A model generated the notes under the pieces. It saw only the letters and a list, made by a program, of their open reading frames with translations. It ran no database searches and was not told the DNA's origin. A DNA stretch of 64,000 nucleotides from Cardinalis cardinalis (taxonomy: Eukaryota > Chordata > Aves > Passeriformes > Cardinalidae). The position numbers and the translations under genes were made by a program. Positions 1-12,480 of the stretch are shown piece by piece (position 1 is the stretch's first letter; each line of letters starts with the position of its first letter). The stretch lies in contig JACDOX010000004.1 of assembly GCA_014549065.1 (NCBI GenBank), forward strand, positions 8,862,370-8,926,369. The letters run 5' to 3'.

Positions 1-644
1 CTTGTGATCTAGAAGCTGTTATTCTCCTTTGTCTCCTAGGAAGCTTCCTGGACAAATAACATTTTCCATTATTTACTGGAAACATCCTTACCTATAGTGA
101 AGAATGGTGTTTTTTTATAAGAACAGAGATTTCATCTGATGAGGTTTTAATTCTATTCCTCTCTTTCCCCTTATTAGACCATATTTCTGAAGTGGAAGAG
201 TGGGACATCCCAGTCTGAAATTCATTCACACTTGACAAAGTCTTCAGGCACAGTTGGGCCTTTAAGAGACATAAGTTGTAAATTGATCTACCTTACCCAT
301 GGTAAGTTCACAGCATCAGTTGAGCNCCCTGTCATCTTTAGAGCATCCAAAGTTGTGCCTTACCCTAAAGACTGGCTATAAAGTACAAAGCATACAACAC
401 ATTTTCTATGCTTTGGATTTCAGCGCACCACCCATCGGAAATCCATCAGCCCAGGCACTCACTTGGAAGTCCTGGATTACTTAGAGATAATGGCCCCCCC
501 CCACAGCGAATCCAGGACCCAAGAGCCAAAGAATGCCACCAGAATATTTTGACGTGAAGTTGAGGTCCAGAGATTAAAAATAGTGATGATGGGCAGATTC
601 GGAGGATTAACACAGAGAACGTTAAAATCTGTTAAAATGTATTA
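1..644. other. intergenic, nothing identified
   Basis: Ordinary AT-rich sequence with no credible exon. No repeat family recognised. A CR1 element begins near the right edge. Confidence 0.5.
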
Positions 645-1384
645 AAATCTGGGCAAGCTGCACAGATGGGCTGAGGCCANTGGTGTGAGGTTCAACAAGA
701 CCAAGTGCCAGGTGCTACACTTTGGCTAGANCAACCCCAGGCAGCACTACAGACTGGGGGCAGAGTGACTGGAATGGGGCCCGGTGAGAAAGGACCTGGT
801 GGTGATGGTTAGCAGCAGCTGAACATGGGCCAGTGTGTGCCCTGGTGCCCAAGAAGGTCAATGACACCCTGGCCGGTACCAGCAAAAGTGTGGCCAGCAG
901 GACCAGGGCAGATTGTCCCTCTGAACTCAGCACTGCTGAGGCCACACCTGGAGCGAGTCCAGAAGANGGCAACAGAGCTGGTGAAGCATCCAAAGAGTGA
1001 GTCCCGTGAGGGGCAGCTGAAGGAGCTGGGAGTGTTTAACCTGGAGAAGAGGAGGCTCAAGGGTGACCATACAGCTCTCTACCACTCCCTGCAGCCAGGT
1101 GGGGGTTGGCCTCTTCTCTCAGGCAGCCAGTGACAGGATAAGAGGAAATGGCNTCATGTTCCACCAGGGGAGGTTCAGACTGGANGTGAGGAGGAATTGT
1201 TTCACAGAATGGGTTGTTAAACAATGGAATGGGCTGCCCAGGNAGGTGGTGGAGTCACCACCCCTGGGGCTGTTCACATAATGACTGGACATGGTACTTG
1301 GCGCCACAGCCTACTTGACAACATGGTATTCAGTCAAATATTGGACACCATGATCTTGGAGGTCTTTTCCAATCTAATTCTGTG
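645..1384 (+). mobile_element. CR1 LINE fragment, 5'-truncated, sense
   Basis: The segment follows the avian CR1 consensus from the late reverse-transcriptase region ('ttcaacaagaccaagtgccaggtgct', 'gaggccacacctggag', 'ggcaacagagctggtgaag') through the 3' untranslated part ('gggctgcccaggnaggtggtggagtcacc') to the terminal 'gatcttggaggtcttttccaa' and the ATTCTGTG end. The reading frame is broken, so the copy is dead. The left boundary is approximate. Recognised from memory of the family, not by alignment. Confidence 0.9.
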
Positions 1385-1386
1385 AA

Positions 1387-1720
1387 ATCATAGAATCACA
1401 GAATCACTAGGTTGGAAGAGACCTTCAAGATTATCGAGTCCAACCCATGCCCTAACACCTCAACTAGACCATGGCATCAATCTTTTTTTAAACACATCCG
1501 GGGATGGTGACTCCACCACCTCCCTGGACAGACAATTCCAGTACTTNATCTCTCTTTTGTTAAAAAACTTTTTCCTAATATCCAGCCTATATTCCCCTTG
1601 GTGCAGCTTGAAACTGTCCCCTCTCATTCTGTCAGTTGCTGCCTGGACAGACAGACACCAAACCCCACCTGACTGCAAGCACCTTTCAGGAGGTTGTAGA
1701 AGGCTCCTTTCTCTCTGTAG
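1387..1720 (-). mobile_element. CR1 LINE 3' fragment, antisense
   Basis: It begins with 'tcatagaatcacagaatcac', the reverse complement of a CR1 3' end, and continues through 'ggttggaagagaccttcaag' and 'gactccaccacctccctgg' into 'aggaggttgtagaaggctcc'. On the minus strand the degenerate frame encodes the usual CR1 C-terminal residues (AATDRMRGDSFKLHQGEYRL, then KKFF). It abuts the previous CR1 copy tail to tail. The inner boundary near 1720 is uncertain. Confidence 0.88.
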
Positions 1721-4530
1721 TCAAACTACTGTTAGTTCAGTAATATTCACTAATCTTCTTAATGGATGACTCGCATCCAAGCCTGAATTTCCACATATTT
1801 CAGCCTGATTCACCGCTGTTTAAGTTGGAATTGTTCTGTCTCACAGTTTTTGCAAATACACTGTCAGTCTTTGCTTACTCATATTAATAGCTTTGCCATG
1901 GCCTCATGTCTCCCCCCGCCGTACCTTTCCAGCATCTGTGGGCAAAACCCAATGTTTTCTGTCTGAGACAGACTGGAAGACTTATTGCCTCCTCCATGAA
2001 AGAGGAATCTTTGCTCCTCAGCAAAGCCAGTCACAGCTTTATCTCTACTTGCTTCTGGGAGTACACTACAGCTGATCTAAAAAAGCCTTGGAAGGTGCTT
2101 GAGAATTAGAGCTGCTGGCAAGGCAAAGAAGTGGCAGTCACTCCCTGCCGCCTCCAAGAATTCACATTCTGTTAGGGGGATTTTCCTCTCATTTAAGCCT
2201 GAAAACCTTCCTGAGAGGAACAGTTTGTCCTCAAGTTGGCATAATGTTGCATTAAACATTTGCCACTTACTGTTCTGCAAGCTGTTAAGCTTCCTGTGAA
2301 AGCAGTTAGATACCACAGAAGCACTCTTTTGTAAACAGAGTCCTACATCATTTTATTAAAGAACTGTGGCAATTCTTATCTGGGAACAAAACAAGGGGAA
2401 GTTGCATCACTATGTGGGCTGCAAATGAAGCAAGGGGAATTATTAGCCTAAATTAACACAGAAGAACAAATTATATTCAGCCAAGAAGTGTTTTACAAGG
2501 AAGAAGATGAAAGAGAAAGTTGTAGCTTTCTTTACAAGGAAAGATACAACTTTAATGATAAGCATAAGAGCTAGGATATGCAGATTAAAAGAAAGGAAGG
2601 GTGTAATTTGATCTTAGTCCTGAGTTGTAATTACAATGCGAAATAAAAAGAACACCAATGAAAATTTCAATACACTCTAAAAAAGGCATAGAAATAAAAG
2701 AGAAATGCACTTACTACAAAGATTCTGGAGAACATTCCAAGTGAGCAAAAAGTCCCCTCTTTTCTGTGTACAAGGACACCAGCATCATACTTGGCAACAT
2801 CAGTCCCTTGCTTTGCTAAGGCCATTTCTATCTTTACCCAATAAACCACAGATCTTATCAAGAGTCTTGAATTATAACTCTAATTGCTGTGTGCTTCACA
2901 AACCCCCTACTGCTAACAATCCAATTACAACACAAGAATTGACAGATAAACACAGATGAACATCATTCAGTGAATCCATGTGGTACCTTCTAGCCTAGAA
3001 TCTCCATAAAAATGGGAAAATATGCTGAAACTTTCTTATTTCCCATGACAGACATTGGTTGAAAAACACCTGCATCCTAATCACTACCATCTGCACTCTA
3101 AATGCAGTTCTTGCAGGTTTCTGTTTTTCTGAGTGGATCTCAGTAAATTTAGCACAATGAGAATCCTGTACTTGTTAATATCTCTGCAAATGTGATCAGG
3201 CTGAGCCTGCTCAAGAGGTGGCAAGTAAACAGTGTAATAAACCAGTTAAAGCACTGCACTACTTCACAGAAGATTAAACATGCCCAGAACTTTTTTATAC
3301 TGAAACTGGCTAGACCAAAATATCCAGAATGTCAGCACTAGTGACCGCTCTTTGTCTCCAAAGCACTGTAGATTGCTTTCAAACTGCCTGGAGGGAACAG
3401 TGTCTGTTCTGTACTAGCTCCCAAGCAGTGCTCAAGAACTGCTGGGAGGAGTCTGAGTGGATCCAGCCCAAACCAGGGACAAGGTTAATGNTCTAGCACT
3501 ACAGATGACTGAGTTTATTACCCTGGAAGATTTAGAGTAAGAGACACCTCCCATGACACTAACATCAAGGAAGTCATGAGCNAGAATTCATCAGAAAACA
3601 ATAGTGCTTTCAAGGATTTACTGCAAAAGCACATTCATTAGACTGCACTCCTGAATGTACCAGAGGCCAAAACCAGATCAATAGTCCAGAAACCAACCTC
3701 CTAAAGGAGCTCTTGTTCAGCAGAACACTGCTTGGAAGGGCAAACTCAGGACTGTAAACTCAGAAAAGATCTTTGGTAAGTTTCTACAGCAAGGCAGTTG
3801 AGTGCTGCAGCAGGGGAGGCTGAGGAGGAAGACAAGGGCATCACTATTTACAGACAAGACTGCACCAGAAGTGCCTGACTTACATAAACAATTTGTTCTC
3901 TTGTTTGTGTAAGCAATTCAGCTAGACTACAAATACCATCCTGAGTACTCAGGTAAAAAATACTTGCAAGTCATTGTTCTGAGAAAATGCTCTGAAAAGC
4001 AGAGCCCAAGGCTGTGACATCAACTGCAGACCTCTGTATACCACGACTGGATGCTGGTGAGTCATGGCATGCATAAACCAGCAGTATTTGAGAAGACCTT
4101 CATAACCAGGTCCAGTAAAATTTATTGTTCTAAATTTGCAATTAACTCAGTTTAAATTGACATAATTAGGANAATCTGACTCATAGCCTTTTTATAAGTG
4201 TATTTTTAAATCTCATTTATAAGATAAATGCATCTGCTGTTTCTGAAATAACATAAATATTACTTTTTTTTTAATGAAGTTATGCTTCATTTCACCCAGT
4301 AAAGGGGCCAAACCCTTGTTTATTAGTACTTTGGCTATGTCTGGCTGAGAAATGAATCAATACCCTTAAATCCTGGCCTAAATGAACTTTTGTGCAAAAT
4401 TGTGTCTTACAGCACAGCTGAGGATTTACATCAACACACTGACTCAGATCCTGCCTGGAGCCACAACTGGATTTTTATTGCTNTTAGAGAGACCAGAGTC
4501 TTTCATCAGTCCCCTCCCTCTTTATTTTTT
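1721..4530. other. intergenic, nothing identified
   Basis: AT-rich sequence. Short open frames near 1893-2109 and 2099-2316 lie on opposite strands of the same DNA and show no domain or family resemblance. No repeat recognised. Confidence 0.5.
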
Positions 4531-4666
4531 TTCCTATAAAACCACCANCTCTAATTCTAACCTGGACTGCAGAGCAACTTCTCCTATGTCAGGGAGCTGG
4601 CCTGGGGTGGCAGCTGGATGGGGCTGCACGGAGCAGAGCAGGGCTGGCTCAGCAGCGTCAGGAGGT

Positions 4667-4700
4667 GTCGCTAGGCAACGCAGGTAACCATGGATACCTG
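4667..4700. promoter_or_regulatory. candidate RFX/X-box pair with near-palindrome
   Basis: GTCGCTAGGCAAC at 4667-4679 resembles the X-box bound by RFX factors (GTNRCC..RGYAAC); its right half GGCAAC is perfect. Directly after it, CAGGTAACCATGGATACCTG (4681-4700) is a 20-base inverted repeat with one mismatch per arm and also fits an X-box with one mismatch. The pair sits at the end of a small GC-rich patch. A TATAAA lies upstream at 4535-4540. Function is inferred from motif only; it could be a fortuitous match. Confidence 0.35.
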
Positions 4701-4892
4701 CATCCCCGGCGGCCTGGGCTTCTGAGATTAGTCATTCATCTGGAAAAACATTTAAAAAAATAAATAATAATTAATGTGTTACAATGCAACACTGTCTCTG
4801 CATAAATGTTGTTGTAATGACGAGATTGAATTTAATAAACTTACTTTACTGGAACCTGGTGTTTGCACCACATGAACACTGAGAGCTCTAGG

Positions 4893-5070
4893 TCATAAAA
4901 TCATGGAATCACAGAATAGTTTTTCACATGGATAAGAAGGGACCCTAAGGGTCATGTAGTTCCANGTTCCCTGCCATGGGCACGGACAACTTCCACTGGA
5001 GCAGGTTACTCAAAGCTCAATCCAGCCTGGCTTTGAACTCTTCCAGTGATGGGGCATGGTCACTCACTTT
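4893..5070 (-). mobile_element. CR1 LINE 3' fragment, antisense
   Basis: Starts 'tcataaaatcatggaatcacagaat' and continues 'gaccctaagggtcatgtagttcc', 'ccctgccatgggcacggacaacttccact' and 'tccagcctggctttgaactcttcca', the familiar order of the avian CR1 3' end read backwards. About 180 bp survive. Confidence 0.92.
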
Positions 5071-5075
5071 CAAAC

Positions 5076-8000
5076 ATTGTGAGCTGCAGTATTAGTGACA
5101 AAACCAGATCTCTGGCCAAGGGTCACATGTTTTTAAATCCTTCATTAGAGAAATACCCTGAAGCTTAAAATGCTACAAGAAAAGTAGTAGAGTTCCTTTA
5201 CATAGAAATTGCCCAGTGAGGTTGACTGTGCCTTCCCCAGCAGTCTNGCATTGGTGTTTGGTTGGAAGGTATGATTGCTGGCTGATTAACATCAAAGTTN
5301 CCAGTAATCATGTGCCCACAACTAATGCTCTCCCATCTTTCCCATGTTGGAGGTTTCTGATTAGCAAAGGCAGCTCAGAAAGAGCAGCATCCTGGAGGCC
5401 ACAGCAGCAGGACAAAGAGCAGCCAAGGTCACCAAGCACCTTCCTTTCAGCTCTTGCAGGAATGTGATTGTGTAAATACATGAGCACAATTTTAGAAAGC
5501 CAGAAAACCTCCAAAATCCTTTGCAGTCTGTGGCGACTACATCCTGAGCAAAATTCCCTCCCAGCTCCAAGCCTGGGAACCCNTTCAGCCCTGTGCTTAT
5601 GTGCCTCATTGCACACATCACCTGCAATACTGGTATTACCAGTCTCCTTCCTACCACTTCTTTCCCCTAATGCTGTATACTTGAGTCAATAAAATCAATC
5701 TGTAGTTAGCAAAGGCATTTACAGGAGCATGGATTTGTCCTTGCACAAGTGGTGTACCCAAAGTGATTAGCTCAGTCATTCCTGATAGGGTCTTGTAAAC
5801 AAATTATTGATTCCTGGGTGTTTGAAGGATGTTGGTTAGAATTAGAGTTTAAAGCAACAGCTCGTCTTACTTCATCAGAAAAANTTGTAAAAAATGTACC
5901 AAGGAGATCAGTTGCTTAATAAACAGTAATTTTTCTTATCTGTGATATGCTGGCTATTTAAAATATTACTGTAAAGGAATAAGCAAACCAAACAATGATA
6001 ACCCACATGCTATATATATTACCTATCTCACCTTAATTAAAGTAGTTTACTTTGTTTACTATTGGAATGAGGCAGGCCCTGTGACTTGCTTTAATCTGCT
6101 TATTCAACTTTATTAAAATCATGCTTTTCAGCTGTGATCACTAAGCCAAATAATACACACTGTGAGCAAAAAGCTTATGAAAATCTGTATAAACTATTTT
6201 GATCAGTCTTAACAAAAAGTTGAATTTGGCTTCAAACAATGAACCTTTTTTTCTATGAAGCCTTTTAGGAAATCCCACTGCAAAAATTCTCAAGCTTAAA
6301 TGGTAGCTACTGGGGANACCATTTGCTTGCTGGAAACATTTAGAAAATTTGATTTACCGTGCATCGTAGAAAAACAGAGAAAGTAGAAAAAATTCTGGAT
6401 TCAGTCGTACATTTGCAATACTGACACAGTCATAAACTGCACTTTGATCAATCTTGTGGTTCAGCTTCACTGGCGTCGACGTCCTTGGACAAAAGCACTT
6501 GTAAGTAGCTGCATAGTTTAATAGATTTTTCTTCATGAAGCCTAAATTTATATGCACNTCTATGCAGTGTCCTTGCACTCTCACACATACTTGCACAGTT
6601 ACCAGAGATTCTGATTTAGCAATCAGGCAAAGGCTTTTCCTCAACCAGAGTTGTTAAGAAGTTGAAGCCGGAGCAATGGAGTCTTTCATTGTAAATGATG
6701 CATCATGGAGAGTGAAAAGTTTAGACTTGACAATTAGGATTAATATATTTTATTATAAGATAACAGCCATCTAAAAACAACCCAAAGAGAGACTGGAACA
6801 AGACCCACTATAATGGATGCACATTATCAAAACCTATTTGATTTAGCTGATGGACTATAAATCGCATGATAAATTCATTTTCACATGACTGCCCAGACTT
6901 TCTGCTTTAGACTGGCTCAGAAATGCCTTGGCCTTTCTCATAGTGTTACTGAATTTCTTCTCCCCAAGCCAGTCAAAAGNAGAGTCACATCAGGAATAAA
7001 TTATTTACTAAGTAAAAAAATTATATTCCTGAACATTGAAGCTGAAAAAGCCTGTATTCTTTATAAATCTGTGCCTTGAACTTGTTTGACTTTGGCCAGA
7101 CAAGNCACAGGAAACACTGCTTTTCCTAAACTGTGCTGCCCAAATGAAGTTTTTCATTCCAGGCTTCAGGCTCCCTTTTCATGCACATTCTAATAGAGTA
7201 TACATTCCTGTTGCAGACTTTATTAACAGACTTCCTCTCCTCTAACTGTTAATTTATTTGCATAAGTCTTGGGGCTTAATTATTTTTGAAATGCTAACCA
7301 CTTTTTCAGAGTAGTAGAAATCAGACAGAACTTTCTAGTTAGTAAGGAGGATTCAAAAAAATCACCGTATAGGCAGAATTACCTCAGCACATGCAGTTGC
7401 ACAAAGCTCATTTATTTCTGACAAACAAAAAAAACCAAATCTAAGAAAAAAATTACAGTTATGCAGTTATGGATTCCAAGATTGTTTTATTTTTATTATA
7501 ATCTGGCTTTGACTTCTNTGTGCCATTATCACCTCGGAAAGCTTTGAAGGCTGATTCTTGGTTCAGATTCCCCAGTGGCAGCTATTAATCTCTTCATATC
7601 TGAACTATCTCTTAAAGGATGGAAAGCTTCTTTCTCACATCTTCTCTTATCTTCTCTTACCTATTCACAGAAGTGTTGGAGTTGGTTCTGAATGCTAAGG
7701 AGGATCATCTCAGCTTGCTAATGAGGACAAACACAACATCAGTACAACTGTGACTAGCTTTAGAAGAATTTTCTGAGGTGATAAAACTGGTTCTTTACAC
7801 AAAAAGGTGTTGAATATTCCCACAGGGGAAAAGCTAGTTTGTGTGTTTCTCNTACATCTCTGCAATATTTATTTTTGAACACAGTGTTGGAACACACAGT
7901 TCATACAATGTGATCGAGTGCTTCTACATTTTAAACTGTGTTAAATGGATCCTATTTCACTCCTACTGAGCTTTTGGCTGAGAACAAATTAGATTTCTCT

Positions 8001-9299
8001 CCAAGAAAATGCCTGGAATTGTCTGTTTTCCTTAATAATTTATTTCACTACTTANGTCCTTCAATTTAGTAGACCAGTATCTGTAATTAACTGCATTATT
8101 AACATCTGTTTTCACNACATTTTCCCTATGGGGTTCAATGAAGCCCAGCACTATGATGCATAGTTTGTGAAATACAACAGTCCATGGACAAATTCAAGCA
8201 CACTAGAGTCAGGGTGGCCAAAGTCAATCCCANCCATCTAGAATCTGGATTTTGGGGCTGAATGTGCCTGGACCAGAAGTGACTTCTCATGCTACTTAAA
8301 TTCCCTCACCTGCAAGCAGTATTACAGCTGCTGGACACAAACAGGACCCTCAGGCCTTGTGTATACCAAGTTTGTCCACATTTGGTGCCTTACAGAGTGC
8401 AGTAGCCTGGGAGGGCAAACACGAGGGCCCACACGTCTGCAGCAGTGCTTTCCCAGTCCCTGATCTGAGTTCTACAATACCCACTTAAGGGACATGGGAT
8501 AAAAAGCACAAACAGTATTGGGAATACACATTTTCTCATTTCACATGACAATTTGTCTTCCTAGGTCTATTAATTTTTTGCAGTCTTTTTGGCATAGATC
8601 CAACTTCATCTGCACTATTGGTTATCTGCCAGCCTGGTGCTTCCCCAAATTCTGAGACAAGGAAGATGTGGGTTCATCATCTCNCAGAACAAAGGTGATG
8701 GCCAAGGTCTTGCATTTCTTGGGCAAGTGCTCTAATTCCCTAGCTGCTGAACAATGGCAAGTATTTCTTCAAATGCAACTCAGGGCTGGGAAATTCCAAG
8801 GTGAAGTTCCTGCCTGCAATGAGTCCATGACAAAGCCCCTAAAAAAGGTGTAGTGTAGACGACCAAGCTGTGCCTTGTGTCCATCCTGCTGAAAATAGTT
8901 TTTAAATCTTAGGAAAACTCTAACTTCTCTTTATAGGTAAAAAGCAACTCAGGCTCACACAACAAGCACAATGTAAAATTGCCAGAGCTTGACTCCTCAG
9001 TGATGGGTCNACTATAGTGGCAAAGTAACAACCTCCCGTCTAAGATATTTAGCAACAGTATGATGTGGCAACAAATCAAGACTGGTCTTTCTGTTCATTG
9101 TAAAATAGTCTAAAACACTAATCAATTCTCAATTAGAGTACAAGGAAAAAAACTTAGAAAAAATTTGTTTCCTCTGTTGATTGATTAGAATTTTGTNGCT
9201 TATTTTTTGAGGCTTTATTTGTGTAGGTTGCTGACCTTGGCAGGAAAGTGNCTGGCATCTTGTAGGAGTTCCATCTGACTTAAAGGAAGAATTTTTAAG
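5076..9299. other. intergenic, mostly unclassified
   Basis: AT-rich sequence with no recognised gene. A patch with four CpGs at about 6470-6483 sits beside a perfect splice-donor-like CTT/GTAAGT at 6498-6506 and is discussed as a finding. Remaining small open frames look random. Confidence 0.45.
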
Positions 9300-9301
9300 A
9301 A

Positions 9302-9495
9302 ATCATAGAATCTTGAAACTATAGAATCATTAAAGTTGGAAAAGACCACCAAGATCATCAAGTCTAACCTNTGAGCAAACATCACCTTTTCAACTCAACC
9401 ATAGCACTAAGTGCCTTGCCCAGGTGTTTCTTGAACACTCCATGGGANGGTGTCCACCTCCCTGGGCAGCCTGTTCCAACATTTGTGGTCACCCT
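9302..9495 (-). mobile_element. CR1 LINE, 3' part, antisense (interrupted)
   Basis: Reads 'aatcatagaatcttgaaactatagaatcat', 'gttggaaaagaccaccaagatcatcaagt' and 'ccacctccctgggcagcctgttccaa', i.e. a CR1 3' end in reverse. At 9495 the match stops abruptly where an LTR is inserted, and resumes at 10126 on the other side. Confidence 0.92.
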
Positions 9496-10125
9496 TGTAG
9501 TAGTTTGAAAGGAATCCAGTGGGAGATCCCAAGTCAGAAACAGAATTTAATAGGAAAGTTAAAATAAATGCAATAATACAGAAACACTGACAGAGTATAA
9601 CCTGGCACCCTGTTGGTCAGAGCGTTGGTGGCAGTCTGAATAAATGGTGACTGTAATCCTCCAGGAGTGACAGATGTGGTTCTGTTGAAGCAGTGATCCT
9701 GCAGAAGTATTTGATCTTCCTCTAAAGGTCCAGTGGTGGTTATGAAGGTCTTGTACTCTGGGAGTTCAGTGGATAAGGCCGCTGTGGTGTTCTAAATCTC
9801 GGATTATATCCAGGTAGGAATGCTTGGCTCCTCCTCCTAGGCAGAACATCTCACAATGGGATGATGTAATTTTATCAGCTGTGCAGTGAGTCTCAATGGC
9901 CCATTAACAGAAGATATCTCTCTGGAGGGAGGATGGGTCATGGAAGAGCTGAACAACACTGCTCCACCTGGTTTTAACAGCTGGCCCATTAATAGAAAAT
10001 ATCNCCCAGAGTTATCAGGGATCAGTCAAGAAGGAGATAAGGAACAATGTCCCATCTGGTTTTAACAGCTTATGAAGATGATGATAGAATACTCACCTTT
10101 GGGTATTACATTGTAACCTAAGACA
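9496..10125 (-). mobile_element. solo LTR of an endogenous retrovirus, inserted in CR1
   Basis: A 630-bp unit with TG...CA ends (TGTAGTAG at the left, AAGACA at the right) is flanked by a 5-bp target-site duplication ACCCT (9491-9495 and 10126-10130) and splits an otherwise continuous CR1. No internal retroviral sequence is present, so this is a solo LTR. Read on the minus strand it has repeated sequence in the part that would be U3 (21-bp near copies at 9898 and 9983; 15-bp identical copies at 9968 and 10056), a TATA-like GATATAATCC (9803-9812), and an ATTAAA (9546-9551) near the far end. A 5-bp duplication fits ERVL or ERV1-like groups; the group is inferred, not aligned. Confidence 0.88.
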
Positions 10126-10745
10126 ACCCTCAATGAAGAAATTTTTCCTGATGGCCAACCTAAATTCCCCTGGCAGAGCTTGGGTCCCTTTTCTCTCATC
10201 CTGTCGCTGGCTGCCTGGGAGAAGAGGCTGACACCCACCTGGCTACAACCTCCTTTCAGGCAGTTGTAGAGAACAGAAAGGTCTTCCCTGAGTATCCTCT
10301 CCTCCAGGCTAAACAACCCCAGCTCCCTCAGCTGCTTCTCACAGGACTTGTGCTCCTTTGCTTTTCTCTGGGCTCGCTCCAACCCCTCTGTCTTTCTTCC
10401 AGTGAGAGGCCCAGAAGTGGACACAGCACTTGAGGTGTGACCTCACCAGTGCTGCTGCCAAGAACAGAGGGACAGTCTCTTCTCTGGACCTGCTGGCCAC
10501 TGTTTCTGATACAGGCCAGGATGCCATTGGCCTTTTTGGTCACCTGGGCACACAGTGGCTCATGTTCAGTCGCTGTTGATCAGCACCCCAGGGCTTTTCT
10601 GCTGGGCCCCTTTCCAGCCACTCTGCTCCCAGCCTGTAGTGATGCCTGGGGTTGTTTTGATGCAGTGCAGGACCCAGTACTTGGTCTTTTTGCACCTCAT
10701 ACTGTTCATCGTGGTACATCAACCCAGTCTATACAAATCCTTNTG
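10126..10745 (-). mobile_element. CR1 LINE, 5' part, antisense (continuation)
   Basis: Continues the CR1 of 9302-9495 after the LTR: 'caatgaagaaatttttcctgatggccaacc', 'ctggctgcctgggagaagaggctga', 'ctcctccaggctaaacaaccccagctccctcag', 'cacttgaggtgtgacctcaccagtgctg'. The minus-strand frames retain CR1 reverse-transcriptase C-terminal residues but are broken. With the other part, about 810 bp of CR1 remain. Confidence 0.92.
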
Positions 10746-12480
10746 CAGATGATAAATCAGATTAAATTTTCATTGGTGAAACAATTCTTCATTGGTATGG
10801 ACGATTTTATATCTGTCCTGATATTTTATTCTTTATAAACAAAGGGGAACACAATAAAGACAAGCAAATATTTTAGTTTTGTATGTAAAAGCATCTGATA
10901 TGTATTTATATGTATCAAGTATTTATATACACATAAGGNAAAAGGAGGTAAAAATAATCGTTCCCCAACTAGCCATCTTAAATTAGGAGTCAGGTTCATA
11001 CATTTCACCAGAAATGGGATACATAAAAAATCTGGAGGATGAGCAATTGGCAGTTAAAATTTACTTAAATCAAATTGCAAGATAACTGTTGTTTAATGTT
11101 CTACTTTNATGTAGCTTATTTTTCTGCTTGACACATCTGTTAAGTTGTAAATTCAGAACTGCTCTTAGTGAGAATCTGAATACTCATCACCACCTAATTT
11201 GCTAGGGATCACAGGAAAGTACATTTGTATTCCACTATGTTACACCACATCTCAAACATACAAATTGTAGTTTAGGTCACAAAGTACATGACAGTGAAAA
11301 GGTAGCATTACAAATTTAACAAATTAGACAGTAGTGATCTTCTGTTAGATGGTTGAAAACATTGCCAGTCTCAGGCTGGTCGTCTGTCAGTCTGTAGGAG
11401 GCTGTTGGTGAAACCTGTGAGCAATCCCCTGTTGACTTCAGGCAAAGGTGTTTGGGCTGGTATCATTCTGTCATGGACTATTTTGTCAGTCTTGTTTGAA
11501 ATTAGATTAGAAATTGAATGCACAAGTGTTTCNGCAGCAAAGTCATAGAGAATTAAACAGCACATTTGGGGCCATCAATGGCCTCAGCTGAGAGAGGTTC
11601 AGAAGAGACATTTTCCCACAGTCTGATTGATGCCTTTCACGTAATTTAAGTTCCTCATCCAAAGAGTCTGAGCTTTCTGCGGGCAAAAGATTTGTATTGG
11701 AATGTGTTTTGAGTACCTTTCTGAGGTCAGGAAAGAAAACTTTTTTTTTTTGCTAAACAATCGTCTCCCATACCTGAAAATTTTCTAAATATTTTTTTCT
11801 TGATTTATTAAAGCAAATGGGACCACATGTGGTCATATTCATGGGCTGTGACAGTATATGGTACAAGGAACTTTCCTTCCAGGATTTTAATGGTGGTGCA
11901 AAGTTGGGGTATTGCTTTCTAAATCACCTGCACACACATGACTCCATCAGGCANGGTGCACTCCAGGGTTTATGGCAGAACAAAGCAGCCAGAGTTACTG
12001 ACGCAGAAACAGATTAGAGAAANGCAAAACAGTGCTGAAGAAACACCACTGTTTCTGGTGGTCAAAGAAATTACTTTAGAGCAGCTTTCCGCATCATCTA
12101 GACCTGAATATTGAACTGCTTTCATAAATGCTTCTGCCATAGCCTCATCCCTGGACAGCATACACCAAGCTCTGCAGAACACTGCTTGACTCATTTTATT
12201 ACACTTTTTTACTACTTTTTTCCTTTCAGGCGGACGTTTTTGGTTTTTTTATCTAATGTTTCAACATGACAGTATTAGATTATGCAAAGTAAAGAATTAG
12301 TCAGTAAAAACTGGCATTTAAGATTTGTGTGAATAAAACATGCCCAGTCTTGGTTTTTTTTTTCTTTTTAACTATGAAAAGACTATAATCTCTGCAGGGC
12401 TACTTTATATTTTGTCTTTTTTTTTTTTTCAATTCTGGCAAAAAATTCCCCTTGAAATTACCAATTCCAGCTACAAAGCG
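10746..12480. other. intergenic, nothing identified
   Basis: AT-rich sequence with several T-runs (11743, 12350-12430). No gene or repeat family recognised. Confidence 0.5.

Noticed and set aside
825..1133. 102-codon open frame, plus strand
   Set aside because: This is decayed CR1 sequence, not a host gene.
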